Below, piece after piece: positions 9,242 through 18,452 of a DNA stretch of 60,000 nucleotides. Positions within the stretch are counted from its first letter, which is position 1, and each line of letters starts with the position of its first letter. Source of the DNA: Cristatella mucedo. Its lineage: Eukaryota > Bryozoa > Phylactolaemata > Cristatellidae. The stretch is taken from NCBI GenBank assembly GCA_009760855.2, contig WPIO01000102.1:64001-124000 (forward strand). Reading direction: 5' to 3'. Both the position numbers and the translations under genes were made by a program. The notes under the pieces were generated by a model that saw only the letters and a program-made list of their open reading frames with translations, searched no databases and was not told the origin of the DNA.

Positions 9242-9870
9242 ATTTTCTCCTTTATTGATATTGGCTGCTTCAAGAACACTTCTGGTGGTTGCTGAATGTT
9301 GAATTGGTATATATGAGATTTATTTAATACCTTCTCTTTGCAATTTTTTAGGCCTTGGCCTTTTTTCTTAAGAAAATATTTTTTTTAGGTCATATGTATT
9401 GGGCTACCAGATGCGGCTATTAATTTTTATTTATATTGGTCTTTTATAGCATAATTCTTGTATGTTTGTGAAGTAAAATTTCAGCATAAGGAAATATCTT
9501 GAAGTCTCTCTTTTGTGGTTTAATATTTGCTGCATTTGCCGCGTCTTACCTTTGTTCATTTCCATATACATGTAATGAAAAGCTCAATACCATAAATATT
9601 AATTAGTGCAAATATTTTATAAATATGTATACCATCCGTCATTAAACAATAAAAAAGTTATATTTTTATATAATTTAACATTAATTTATCACAAAGATCG
9701 TCAAATAATTTTTTCAATATTTTTTCTATCTCATCTGTTTTGTGATGTTTGCTTTGATTTGCGATCAAGATTGCGTTTTGCCGTCAAGGTGAATTTATTT
9801 TACCATTAATTTTAAATGATGCAATTTTATATTCAAGATTTTTGCTAATTATTTCTACGCCAAAAATCCA
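9242..9870. other. Gap between convergent pgk and lysA
   Basis: About 630 bp of AT-rich DNA between two convergent genes. The only item of note is a 35-codon frame at 9499-9606, listed separately. No RNA gene or clear terminator was recognised. Confidence 0.4.
9499..9606 (+). CDS. Possible 35-aa secreted micropeptide
   Basis: A TTG start preceded by AAGGAAA at a suitable distance opens a 35-codon frame. It begins with Lys, then a hydrophobic run with Ala-rich end (FCGLIFAAFAASYLCSF), like a signal peptide, and stops after LNTININ. There is no homology that I recognise. It could equally be chance in AT-rich DNA or the remnant of a larger secreted protein. Confidence 0.2.
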   Translation: MKSLFCGLIFAAFAASYLCSFPYTCNEKLNTININ

Positions 9871-11079
9871 CTAACATCCCTCCAACTCCAATATTCTCTC
9901 CATTGTGTTGCGTCTTTTTATCACAATGAATTTATCTGCTGTTATTAATATTTCTTCCAAAGTTGGTCTAGAGTTGTATTCAGAAGCCATAGAAATTCCA
10001 TAGGCACCAGTGTTTAATATCATCAATGTGTCACCCCTTTGCAATTCAGAAGTGATTTTTTCGCAAAATATACAGGTACTTTCACACACGGGGCCAACGA
10101 TTTTATATTGAATTTCTTTTCCATCGCGTTTAATTATCGGCTCTATTTCTGGCACTATGCCATACAATGCCGGACGCATAAAATCATTCATTCCAGCATC
10201 TACTATTGCGATATTTTTATCGCCATTTTGCTTGATAAAAAGAACTTTTGTTATCAGAATGCCGGCGTTGGCAATTAAACTTCTTCCCGGTTCGATTATA
10301 ACTTCTGCTGAATATTTTTGCTGTATTTTATGGTTAAAATCATTGATAATATTGCAGTAATTTTTTAGCATTTTGGACTGATTTTCTGCATCAATCACCG
10401 CAAGTCCGCCGCCAACGTTTATTATGTCAATTTCGCCAGTCCAATATTGTTGCAAAAAAGAAAGTAACGCCTCATGCTCGGCTTGAAAATCTTCCATTTG
10501 TGAAATTTGCGAGCCAATATGGCATGAAATTCCGACTATTTTAACGTTTTCAAAATTTATACTCAGTAATTTTGGAATCAACCCAATATCTATGCCAAAT
10601 TTTCCATCAGATGTTCCGGTAGCTATGGATTTCATGGTTTTTGCCGCAACCTGTGGGTTTATTCTTAGGCAAACTTTCACCTTTTTGCCAAGTTTTTGTG
10701 CCATCTCGTTAATTAAAATTAACTCCTGCTCTGACTCCACATTTATTGCTTTAAGTTCATTTTTTATTGCAAATATAATGTCTTTATCTATTTTGCCAAC
10801 TCCAGACATTACGATATTCGCACCATTCAATCCAGCTCTAATCGATCTCTCTATCTCGCCGCCAGAAACGCAGTCTGTGCCATTCGCTCCACTAGCTATT
10901 ATTTCCTTAATTATGTTAATATTTGGACTGGCCTTTACCGCATAGTGAATTTTAACGTTGCTATGCAACTCTTTCCTTAAAAAACCAACGTTTGTTGATA
11001 TTTTTTCTTGAATATAGGCATAAAAAGGAGTCTCCTTCTCTTCTGATATTTGCATTAATTGCTTGTACCAACTGTGCAT
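9871..11079 (-). CDS. lysA: Diaminopimelate decarboxylase
   Basis: PLP-dependent fold-III enzyme that makes lysine from meso-diaminopimelate. The PLP lysine is K49 in HYAVKASPN. Other motifs are SGGEIERS, SCHIGSQ, NVGGGLAV (phosphate-binding Gly loop), IEPGRSLIANAG, GPVCEST (with the active-site Cys) and GAYGISMASEYNSRP. The frame can be extended 19 codons to a TTG at 11136, but the ATG at 11079 gives the usual family N-terminus. It is probably cotranscribed after glmM. Presence of lysA suggests lysine is made rather than only imported, although the same pathway supplies diaminopimelate for the wall. Confidence 0.94.
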   Translation of the reverse strand: MHSWYKQLMQISEEKETPFYAYIQEKISTNVGFLRKELHSNVKIHYAVKASPNINIIKEIIASGANGTDCVSGGEIERSIRAGLNGANIVMSGVGKIDKDIIFAIKNELKAINVESEQELILINEMAQKLGKKVKVCLRINPQVAAKTMKSIATGTSDGKFGIDIGLIPKLLSINFENVKIVGISCHIGSQISQMEDFQAEHEALLSFLQQYWTGEIDIINVGGGLAVIDAENQSKMLKNYCNIINDFNHKIQQKYSAEVIIEPGRSLIANAGILITKVLFIKQNGDKNIAIVDAGMNDFMRPALYGIVPEIEPIIKRDGKEIQYKIVGPVCESTCIFCEKITSELQRGDTLMILNTGAYGISMASEYNSRPTLEEILITADKFIVIKRRNTMERILELEGC

Positions 11080-11154
11080 ATTGATAGAGAAAATGAAACC
11101 TTTGCTGTTTGTTTGGCGTATTGGTTTAATATTCAATACATATTGTTATATTTT

Positions 11155-12483
11155 TTAGCACTCTATAGATTCAATTATGCTTCTTATCTCTGCCATCTGC
11201 ATTGCCGCAAATTTTTCGTCTGGATGCTCTATCATGATTTTAATTATTGGTTCGGTGCCAGATTTGCGCACCACCAATCTGCCGCCATTTTCTGATATTT
11301 TTTGTCGATGTATTGCGGTGATGGAATTTAGCATTTCCGAAAGATGTTCGCTATCTTGAATTATTGGTAACGATGCCTTTATTTGTGGAATTGCTGTGAA
11401 GGCGTTTTTCCAGCTGGAAATATCAATGCTTTCAAAGTTTTGGACTACAAATATTGCATTGCTGATAGCATCGCTAACCGGACCACTGGCTGACATTATT
11501 ATGTGGCCAGAATTTTCTCCACCACATGATAGACCTTCCGCCTGCATTATTCTGTAAATATTTCTATCTCCAACCTCCGTAATCTGCACCTCTATTCCAG
11601 CTTGGTTTAGGTGTTTTATTGTGGCACTGTTTGTCATGACTGTTGTGACTAATTTGCTGTTTATTAATAGATTTTTTGACTGTAGTTTTATTGCCATCAT
11701 GGCCAGTAAAAAATCGCCATCAATCGCAAGTCCATTTTTATCAATAACTACCAATCTGTCCCCGTCGCCATCAAATGCAAATCCAATATCTGCGTTATTT
11801 TCGATAACCTTTTGTTGCAGATTTTCCATTGATTCTGATCCGCAATTTAGATTAATTTTTTCGCCATTTCCATCGTTATTTATTGCGATACAATTTGTGA
11901 CCATTTTAGATAGTATTTCTGGGGCAATTTTTCCACTACTGCCGTTTGCGCAGTCAATTATTATTTTGCAGTCCAATTTTTCATCAAATTTAAATTCATC
12001 AATATAGCTGCCGGTATATTCCATAATATTTAGCTTGATTTTGCTTGCTGATTTTGCGTCAAAAATAAGGGTATTAACCGTACTACGGAAATTACTCTCT
12101 ATTGCAGCTTGCACCAGATCTCCAATTTTTGCTCCATTATGGTCTAAAATTTTCACACCATTGTAGTCCGATTGATTGTGTGATGCTGTAATCATAATTC
12201 CGGCTGTTGCGTGGGATTTTCGTGTAGCATAGGCTACTAACGCAGTGTGCACAACGCCAATAAAAATTGGCTCGCATCCGCCCTTAACTATGCCGGCCAC
12301 AAGAGCCAAACGCAGATCTTCGCATGAAGGTCTTGTATCGCAACCAATAATGATTTTGCCGTTACCAAGAAGCATTTTATTGTGCAATTTTGCCAAAGCG
12401 TGTCCAATTGTGAACATCACCTGAGAATTGATTATTTCGTCTCCAATTCTTCCCCTTATTCCATCTGTGCCAAATAGTTTCAT
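11155..12483 (-). CDS. glmM: Phosphoglucosamine mutase
   Basis: Interconverts glucosamine-6-phosphate and glucosamine-1-phosphate on the way to UDP-GlcNAc for peptidoglycan (and lipid A if made). From ATG 12483 the protein is 443 aa and begins MKLFGTDGIRGRIGD, the standard start of the family; the open frame upstream to 12576 is not conserved-looking. The phosphorylated serine is S101 in ITASHNQSDYNG, the metal-binding loop is FDGDGDRLVV, and the sugar and phosphate loops are GGENSGHI and RKSGTEPIIKI. It lies between pgeF (upstream) and lysA (downstream) on the same strand. Confidence 0.95.
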   Translation of the reverse strand: MKLFGTDGIRGRIGDEIINSQVMFTIGHALAKLHNKMLLGNGKIIIGCDTRPSCEDLRLALVAGIVKGGCEPIFIGVVHTALVAYATRKSHATAGIMITASHNQSDYNGVKILDHNGAKIGDLVQAAIESNFRSTVNTLIFDAKSASKIKLNIMEYTGSYIDEFKFDEKLDCKIIIDCANGSSGKIAPEILSKMVTNCIAINNDGNGEKINLNCGSESMENLQQKVIENNADIGFAFDGDGDRLVVIDKNGLAIDGDFLLAMMAIKLQSKNLLINSKLVTTVMTNSATIKHLNQAGIEVQITEVGDRNIYRIMQAEGLSCGGENSGHIIMSASGPVSDAISNAIFVVQNFESIDISSWKNAFTAIPQIKASLPIIQDSEHLSEMLNSITAIHRQKISENGGRLVVRKSGTEPIIKIMIEHPDEKFAAMQMAEIRSIIESIEC

Positions 12484-12599
12484 ATTTAAAAAAATCATAT
12501 TTTTTTCCTGCCTTTTTGGCATTGTTTTTTGATTTGTGCTTTGCGGGCTAATTGAATTAACCGACAAAGAATACAAATAAAATGCAAGAAAATTAATGT

Positions 12600-13445
12600 T
12601 TATTTTAGCTTTATGAACGATAAAAATCGACCCGTTTGCATGCCAGATTGGTTTGCCTTTCTATGAGAAAAAAATCTGCCGTCAGAATAAGTATCAAGAT
12701 CGCAGCTGGTAATGATTATTCCTTGTGATAGGTATTTTTCTTTTACAAACTTTCTGTGATCAAAATGTAATTTGTTTTCAATTTGCGTTATGAATTTTAT
12801 TGCATCTTTTGCGAAAATACTTTTTTTGCAATTATCTAAAAAATCCTGCCTTACTTCATAGTTTCTGCCAAATATCGATGGGCCCATATATATTTTCACT
12901 TGATTTGGATCTTCCTGCAATGCTTCGAGATGATTTATCACATTTTCATGAATTCCAAGAAAGCTGCCCTTCCATCCAGCATGAATTGCTGCAATAGTTT
13001 TGTTTTTAGGTGCGTAAATTAATAATGTGATGCAATCTGCAGAAAGTGATCCAACCGCGATATTTTTGATTTTAGTAAATAGTCCATCGCAAGTAATTCT
13101 TTTGTGGCTCAAAGATAAAACATCGAATTGCTCAATATTTCCTTCATTTAAATCCAAAATTATGTTGGTGTGGTCTTGGTTTCCCACTACTATCTTGCTT
13201 TTCAATGTCTGAGAAGCTATAGAGTAATTTTGCAAAACATTTCTGACTTGATCTCCTACATTCAAGCCAAAATTGAGGCTACAATATGGATTATTGCTGA
13301 ATCCCCCTTGATTGGTAAAAAAGCCATAACGGTAAGGCAAATTTTCATAATCATCTTCGTCTTTTTTTGCGATGACAAATTGCAAATTTCCTTCCTTTAT
13401 AAAGGCTGAATTGTTGCTAACATTTTCCACTTCATGTAAGTTCAT
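12600..13445 (-). CDS. pgeF: PgeF/YfiH family protein (laccase-domain, peptidoglycan editing factor)
   Basis: 281-aa protein of the DUF152/YfiH family. In well-studied bacteria this family cleaves wrongly incorporated L-serine from muropeptide precursors, and members also show purine nucleoside or copper-oxidase activities. The metal-binding and catalytic motifs are visible: SLSADCITLLIY (Cys), AIHAGWKGSF (His), MGPSIFGRNYEV, and CDLDTYSDGRFFSHR near the C-terminus. The usual QVH motif appears as NQDHTN. It sits upstream of glmM and lysA, so a role in cell-wall quality control fits the neighbourhood. Which activity it has here cannot be told from sequence. Confidence 0.85.
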   Translation of the reverse strand: MNLHEVENVSNNSAFIKEGNLQFVIAKKDEDDYENLPYRYGFFTNQGGFSNNPYCSLNFGLNVGDQVRNVLQNYSIASQTLKSKIVVGNQDHTNIILDLNEGNIEQFDVLSLSHKRITCDGLFTKIKNIAVGSLSADCITLLIYAPKNKTIAAIHAGWKGSFLGIHENVINHLEALQEDPNQVKIYMGPSIFGRNYEVRQDFLDNCKKSIFAKDAIKFITQIENKLHFDHRKFVKEKYLSQGIIITSCDLDTYSDGRFFSHRKANQSGMQTGRFLSFIKLK

Positions 13446-13710
13446 TTATTGTGCTATTTTTAATGTTTGGAATTGCTGATTTTGCCTTCTGATTGGTTAT
13501 TTTTATTGTGTTTTTTTGCGATATTTTTTAGCTATGTTGTATTCGAAGTTACATTCATCGGTAATAATTTTATCTATGCTGTTATCAACATCTTTCTGGT
13601 CGATTATGTTTTGATTTTTTTCTTGTTGATTTTGATTATCTGGATTTGTTTTTACGATCAAATTGTTTAGCATGTCAAGATTTGCATGAAATTAAATAAA
13701 TAAATTTTTT

Positions 13711-14250
13711 TTACGAACTGTGACCTAGGGCATGATTTTTGTCGTTGCGTTTTTTTGTTTTTGTATGCTGTGCGTCGTGTCCAATCCCTAGCTCCATTTC
13801 TCTCATTTGGTTTATTCTTTTAATCATGGTGCGCAATATCAACTGCCACAGATTAGATATAATTTGCTTTTGTGATGATATTTTATGCATTTTATCCTTT
13901 CCGATTCTTAACTTAATTAACAAAATCGCCGCATCATCACATTCTTCTTCTGCTAAAGATTTTTCCAGCATAAGGCGCAGTTGCTGATCTAGCTCTAATC
14001 CTGTGATATTTTCATACTGCTCTAAACATTGTTTTTGCAGTGGGCTTTCGGCTGGTTGGTACAGCATTGTGGCTAGTGCCTTAATTGTGGAGCTATGCTC
14101 TGAGTGAACAATGTATCCATATAATTCTTCAGACTCACTTGCCATTTTCCGATTAATTTTTTTGCGCGTCATGCTTGTCTGATCAATGCCCATTATGATT
14201 GCATCATCATATAGACTGTAAAGACATTCTTTCTTGTATTTATTTGGCAT
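13711..14250 (-). CDS. Hypothetical protein, 179 aa
   Basis: No family is recognised. The protein appears soluble and mostly helical, with an acidic central region (LEKSLAEEECDDAAILLIKL) and a basic, His-rich tail (TKTKKRNDKNHALGHSS). There is no signal peptide or membrane segment. ATG 14250 is preceded by GAGAG at short distance. It is divergent from the VirB9-like gene, sharing a region of about 180 bp. A cytoplasmic protein or a secreted substrate are both possible; the link to VirB9 is only position. Confidence 0.6.
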   Translation of the reverse strand: MPNKYKKECLYSLYDDAIIMGIDQTSMTRKKINRKMASESEELYGYIVHSEHSSTIKALATMLYQPAESPLQKQCLEQYENITGLELDQQLRLMLEKSLAEEECDDAAILLIKLRIGKDKMHKISSQKQIISNLWQLILRTMIKRINQMREMELGIGHDAQHTKTKKRNDKNHALGHSS

Positions 14251-14431
14251 TTTCTCTCGGCTGCTTGATTGTGTGAGTTGTATAAAAAATCTTGATATTT
14301 ATTTTTTCATAACAATTGCCATCTATTTGCAACAAAATTGTTATATTTTTTTATCGTATAATGAAAGAGAGTAGGGTGTTGAATTTTTTTATTTATATGT
14401 GTTGCTTTTGTTGTTAATTATTAATGTTTCA

Positions 14432-15292
14432 ATGGTTTGGAGCAGGTTGATGGTTATTGTTTGTGCTGTTTTTCTTTTGGCCTATGGTGCAAATCAGTCC
14501 TCGGCCGTCGCGTTAAAATCTCAGCAATATGGCAAAGAAGGTCGCTTTCGCACTTGGACCTTCTACCCGAATACTGTTTATTATTTTACTGGTTATTATC
14601 TTAATCCAACTTATATAGAATTTGACGAAGGGGAGCAGGTTAGCACTATATCCACGCCCAAGCCAACGGCATGGCAGTTTGTGCCCAATGGTAATAGGTT
14701 GTTTTTAAAGCCAATAGAGGACGATGCCGACACAACCGCAACAGTAATGACCAATAAGCGTGTTTATTTTTTTGAACTCCATGCACAGGATCCAAGTGGT
14801 CCTTTTGATCAAAATATTGCCTTTTTCATAAAATTTAGATATCCACAATCTATAGATAAAAATGCCAAACCAGGCACTCCAGGTGAGGATAATTCTGTTA
14901 TTCAGTATGCATCCAATGCTCTGCCAGATTTAAGCAAAAAAGACGCCTTCAACTTTAACTATACCATGTCTGGTGATGATGAAATTTCGCCAGTTGCCGT
15001 ATTTGATGATGACAAATTCACCTATATGAAATTTAAAGATGGTGGAGTTTTTCCTGCGATTTTTGCCGTAGATGCAAATGGTTTTGAAGGGCTAATAAAC
15101 TTCAGGGTTGTGGCGGACTATGTAGTTATAGAAAAAACATCCCCAGTATTCGTCTTAAGAAATGGTCCAGAAACAGTATGTATTTTCAATGAAAATGAAA
15201 TCAAGCGTAATGGCATAGATATTAAAAATCAGGCCAAGAGAAATGGCGTTAAGGGTTGGTTTAGAAGACTCATTTCCGCAAATCCTCGATAG
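14432..15292 (+). CDS. VirB9/TrbG/CagX-like type IV secretion outer-membrane core protein
   Basis: A secretion signal (hydrophobic segment ending near NQSSAVA) is followed by the VirB9 N-terminal domain: TVYYFTGYYLNPTYIEFDEG, VSTISTPKPTAWQFVPNGNR, and NKRVYFFELHA. The C-terminal domain binding VirB7 and VirB10 has PVAVFDDDKFTYMKF, FPAIFAVDANGFEGLINFRV and DYVVIEKTSPVFVLRNG. In type IV secretion VirB9 forms the ring around the outer-membrane channel. No other virB or virD4 gene is in the window, as often with scattered or duplicated virB9 in Rickettsiales. ATG 14432 gives a signal with a basic residue; ATG 14450 has a better ribosome site (GGAG); GTG 14399 is less likely. Confidence 0.85.
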   Translation: MVWSRLMVIVCAVFLLAYGANQSSAVALKSQQYGKEGRFRTWTFYPNTVYYFTGYYLNPTYIEFDEGEQVSTISTPKPTAWQFVPNGNRLFLKPIEDDADTTATVMTNKRVYFFELHAQDPSGPFDQNIAFFIKFRYPQSIDKNAKPGTPGEDNSVIQYASNALPDLSKKDAFNFNYTMSGDDEISPVAVFDDDKFTYMKFKDGGVFPAIFAVDANGFEGLINFRVVADYVVIEKTSPVFVLRNGPETVCIFNENEIKRNGIDIKNQAKRNGVKGWFRRLISANPR

Positions 15293-15915
15293 TTTTGCAT
15301 GTTGCCAGCTTTGCTAAGGCCAAAATAATTGGACTTGATATTCTGTATTTTTTTCGCCAAACATTTGCTTTATATGTTTTTGATTGTTACTATTTTTTTA
15401 AATAAGTGACTAGAATTGTTAATTTAGCCTACAATAATATTATGTTTTCTGTTATTTGCGATTTATTTTTTTTCTCACTGGTGCCGATGTTTTTGTTGTT
15501 AAGCAGGCAATATGGTGTGGTTATAATTGCCAGTGCCGGCATTTAGAAGGCTAATTAAAGCATAAGGCCTATTCTAAACAACACAGATAATCACAACAAT
15601 ATATAAAATTTTCAAGACCTTTTCGAAGCTTTATATATTACAATTGTTCCAAAAATTCTAAAATAAAAATAGTGAAATGTTAAATGTTAGGGGCTTATGA
15701 ATGGTTTTTTGTATTTTTTTTGATTTAAGACTTGACTTTTACAAAATCAATTCTGCCTTTATTAATTAAAAAAAGAAGCCTTAATTTTTTTTATGTCACA
15801 GCTAAGTTTATCCATTATGCAATTTTGCTCTATGGCCGTGCTGTGTCTTGTTTTGGCCAATCCTTCCTCATGTCTTCCATCCTATCGATATATCTAGCAG
15901 GTGAGATTTGCCTTT
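15293..15915. other. Gap after the VirB9-like gene
   Basis: About 620 bp of AT-rich DNA with no supported gene. A 72-codon frame at 15732-15950 overlaps the next gene and looks like chance. No RNA gene or strong terminator is recognised. Confidence 0.4.
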
Positions 15916-16866
15916 ATGGCCAAAAACCTGCAATCAATCTTGCCTGCTGATCACAATAATGTTTTAGCCTGTATTTTTACAGACTATCACAAGGATTGCG
16001 GATTTTTTTTATTTCCACAATTAAATATTATCGATATGTGCGTCACAAGTCAATCAGGTAAAGAATTAAAATTTGAATCTTTTTTAAGCCGAATTAACTC
16101 CCAATTGCTAAATCATCCAATTATCACGGAAAACAAATACTGCCAGTGGTTTGCCCTTGGAAGGCAAAATATTGAGCAAATAAAGAACTTTATTGTGGAA
16201 TTTTCGGTTTTTTCCAATCAATTTTTAATTGCTCAAACCCAAAAAATGATCAACGCCCCATCGCTTGATGCAATGCGAGCTTCCAAGGAAATTTTGGCCA
16301 ACGAAATAGGGGTTATTTTTAAGCCTTCAGAAACCAGAGCAAAAGATTTAAATCAGTCCTTTTCCTTAGAATTAATGTCTTGCGAAGGAAGCGTTGAGGG
16401 GAGTATTTTTAAATTTCAAGCTGGGCATTTTGAGTGGTTAATGAAAACTGCTGAAGCTGCTGGATTAACATTTGATACAATCGGCAGGCGCAAGAACGGC
16501 AATCCAAGCACCTTAAGTTTTTGCGACAGTCTGATAAATTTATATGGCAGCGAGGACTACCAAACCTCCGTTGCCTCTAGTTTTGCAATAGAAAATTGGG
16601 CAAACAAGGGTTTTTGGAAAGAGTTGATAGCTGGTTTTGATGGTTTTAACTCTTCCAACAATATGTCCATACCTACAGGATTTTTTGTCTGGCACGATAA
16701 ACTTGAAAGCCAGCATGCTGTTCACACTTTAGAGGAACTGGAGGGGGAATATTTTGCCTGCGATATAGATGAGGATAAATTTATTGTCACGGGCAATAAA
16801 ATGCTCGATGCGTTAAAGATTTTCTGGGATGGATTGGAATCATCGAGAATTGCTCTTGCGTGCTGA
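15916..16866 (+). CDS. CADD-like heme-oxygenase-fold diiron protein
   Basis: About 316 aa. The six metal ligands of the heme-oxygenase-like diiron oxidase superfamily (Chlamydia CADD and relatives) can be placed: a Glu in LANEIGVIF (130), a His in GHFEWLM (171), a Glu in FAIENWA (226), and the closing H-x3-E-x2-H in WHDKLESQH (260, 264, 267). An early HPII segment matches the substrate-pocket helix of such proteins. CADD makes p-aminobenzoate for folate by sacrificing its own tyrosine; other relatives are oxygenases. An insertion of about 30 residues lies between the first two ligands. ATG 15916 is preceded by AGGTGAG; GTG 15901 is an alternative. The specific reaction is unknown. Confidence 0.6.
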   Translation: MAKNLQSILPADHNNVLACIFTDYHKDCGFFLFPQLNIIDMCVTSQSGKELKFESFLSRINSQLLNHPIITENKYCQWFALGRQNIEQIKNFIVEFSVFSNQFLIAQTQKMINAPSLDAMRASKEILANEIGVIFKPSETRAKDLNQSFSLELMSCEGSVEGSIFKFQAGHFEWLMKTAEAAGLTFDTIGRRKNGNPSTLSFCDSLINLYGSEDYQTSVASSFAIENWANKGFWKELIAGFDGFNSSNNMSIPTGFFVWHDKLESQHAVHTLEELEGEYFACDIDEDKFIVTGNKMLDALKIFWDGLESSRIALAC

Positions 16867-17847
16867 TTTTTGCTATTGTGATAAAAAAGCAGCGGTTTTT
16901 GGGGTGGATTTATATCTATTTTAACGGATTGAGTATTTTCTGTTAAGGCTTTTTTGTAAAATTGCTACATGTCTTCAAATTTCTCAAGATTATATTGGTG
17001 AGTTATATTTCATTTAAGTTTTTTGTGGTAATGACAAGTGATTTTACTGTTTACATAAGTCCAAACCCAGCCGCATTGGGATTTGATATTGGTCGTGATC
17101 GATGCCCACTTCGATGCACAATGCCGAACATTTTATTGGCATTTGGCTAAAGAATAATTTAAGCCAAATCACAACAATTTTAAGGCTATTATTGATGTAA
17201 TTTAAAGTATCGAATGCCTTTTGTTGTGGTTTTTGAGTTACGCCCCTGCAAACACGCCTAACATTGTGCTGGTGATTTATTTTTATTTCATAGAAAAGAG
17301 AAATGCACACCTCAATACAAAAAAGCGCATGATATCTATGTTTAAGGCGGTAGCTACTGTTGGTACAGGAAACCATCAGCAAATCTTGATTATGCAGCAA
17401 TTCTATTGCTATTTTTCGCTATGAAACATTTGGCGAATACTGACTTTGACTCTCGAAAAGTGCCTTATTTAAGTTTTAACAATGCCGTTCAGGTCTTTGT
17501 ATTTACGGAGGCGTTAATTGGAAGTGAATAAATTATTGCAATTTGATAAGTGGTGTGAATTTGATGAAAGTTGGCGTTAACTTAATTTCAATACCATACA
17601 TTATTGATGTTTTGGGCGTTTATTTTTATATAAAGAATTGATTCACATCTTTGTAAGCATTATTTTCAGCCAATCTTTTGTTCTCGTAAAAATGAAGATC
17701 AAAATATTGAATCAATTTTTCAAATAATTAATCAATATAACATTACAATATAAATATTATGTAATATTATCTAGAAAAAGGAACTCAAAAACTGAGAAAA
17801 TTTTAATTAATTACATTTCAGAATAATCCATCCTATATGAATATCTG
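16867..17847. other. Gap of about 980 bp, possibly decayed coding DNA
   Basis: No gene can be named. The stretch 17221-17531 holds two plus-strand frames overlapping as ATGA (the second, 17421-17531, encodes 36 aa), and a 118-codon TTG-started frame lies on the other strand at 17044-17400. Their amino-acid composition is less biased than that of random AT-rich DNA, so this may be the remains of a gene. Confidence 0.35.
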
Positions 17848-17923
17848 TGGTGGAGGCAAGCGGGCTCGAACCGCTGACCCCCTGCTTGCAAAGCAGATGC
17901 TCTACCAACTGAGCTATGCCCCC
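17848..17923 (-). tRNA. tRNA-Ala (anticodon TGC)
   Basis: On the minus strand a full cloverleaf: acceptor GGGGGCA paired with TGCCTCC, D-arm with AGTTGGTAGA, anticodon stem-loop with TTTGCAA (anticodon TGC), T-arm with GGTTCGAGCC, discriminator A and an encoded CCA end (17848-17850). TGC at positions 34-36 reads GCN alanine codons. It is not part of an rRNA operon here. Confidence 0.97.
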
Positions 17924-18452
17924 ACGACAAAGCCTTGATTTCAATTGCAGTTTTATAATGCAAGTTTTTTTTATTATTTTTTATTGGTTTGCGATTAAAG
18001 TTTTCTTATTTGCGCCACCCACATTGTCGGGATTTTAATGTATTTTTATTTTCACTTGTTATAATATTGAAATGGCAAAGATTATTTATCTTTATTGGGA
18101 GGTATTTTTATGATATTTGTTTATAGCTATACTATAGCAAGTCAATCATATATTATCTTTAGCTGTAGATCAATATAATATTGTTTTTCTTTTTTATAAA
18201 AACTCACTTCCGATATTATATTTAATTGTAAAAAAACAATCTCAAATTGTGCTATTATACTTGCTTGGTGGTATTATTTATTTCTTATCTACTTTATTAT
18301 GTTGTGGAAATAGAAAAAATATTTATCTTATATTGTTGCTTTTTATATTTTATTATGTATAAAATCTATTTAGGTTTTTGTGCGAATGTTTATTGTTTCA
18401 TCGTACTGAGCTCTGTGCATTTGCTTTTTATTTTTTATTTTTTATTTTTGCT
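17924..18452. other. AT-rich upstream region of the XRE regulator
   Basis: More than 500 bp, very AT-rich. Near 17946-17972 a short inverted repeat (ttgca/tgcaa) is followed by a T8 run on the plus strand. A 22-codon frame with a strong ribosome site at 18110 is listed separately. The region may carry regulatory sites for the regulator gene. Confidence 0.35.
18110..18178 (+). CDS. Possible 22-aa leader peptide
   Basis: The sequence GGGAGGT six to seven bases before an ATG is the best ribosome binding site noticed in any gap of the window. It opens a 22-codon frame (Tyr- and Ser-rich) ending in TAA at 18178. It lies about 275 bp before the XRE regulator start. It could be a leader or a small protein; chance cannot be excluded. 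Confidence 0.3.
   Translation: MIFVYSYTIASQSYIIFSCRSI

Noticed and set aside
13467-13670. 67-codon hydrophobic frame with TTG start
   Set aside because: The hydrophobicity follows from a T-rich stretch; no ribosome site or charged flanks support a membrane protein.
15732-15950. 72-codon frame
   Set aside because: It overlaps the start of the CADD-like gene in another frame and has no recognisable pattern.
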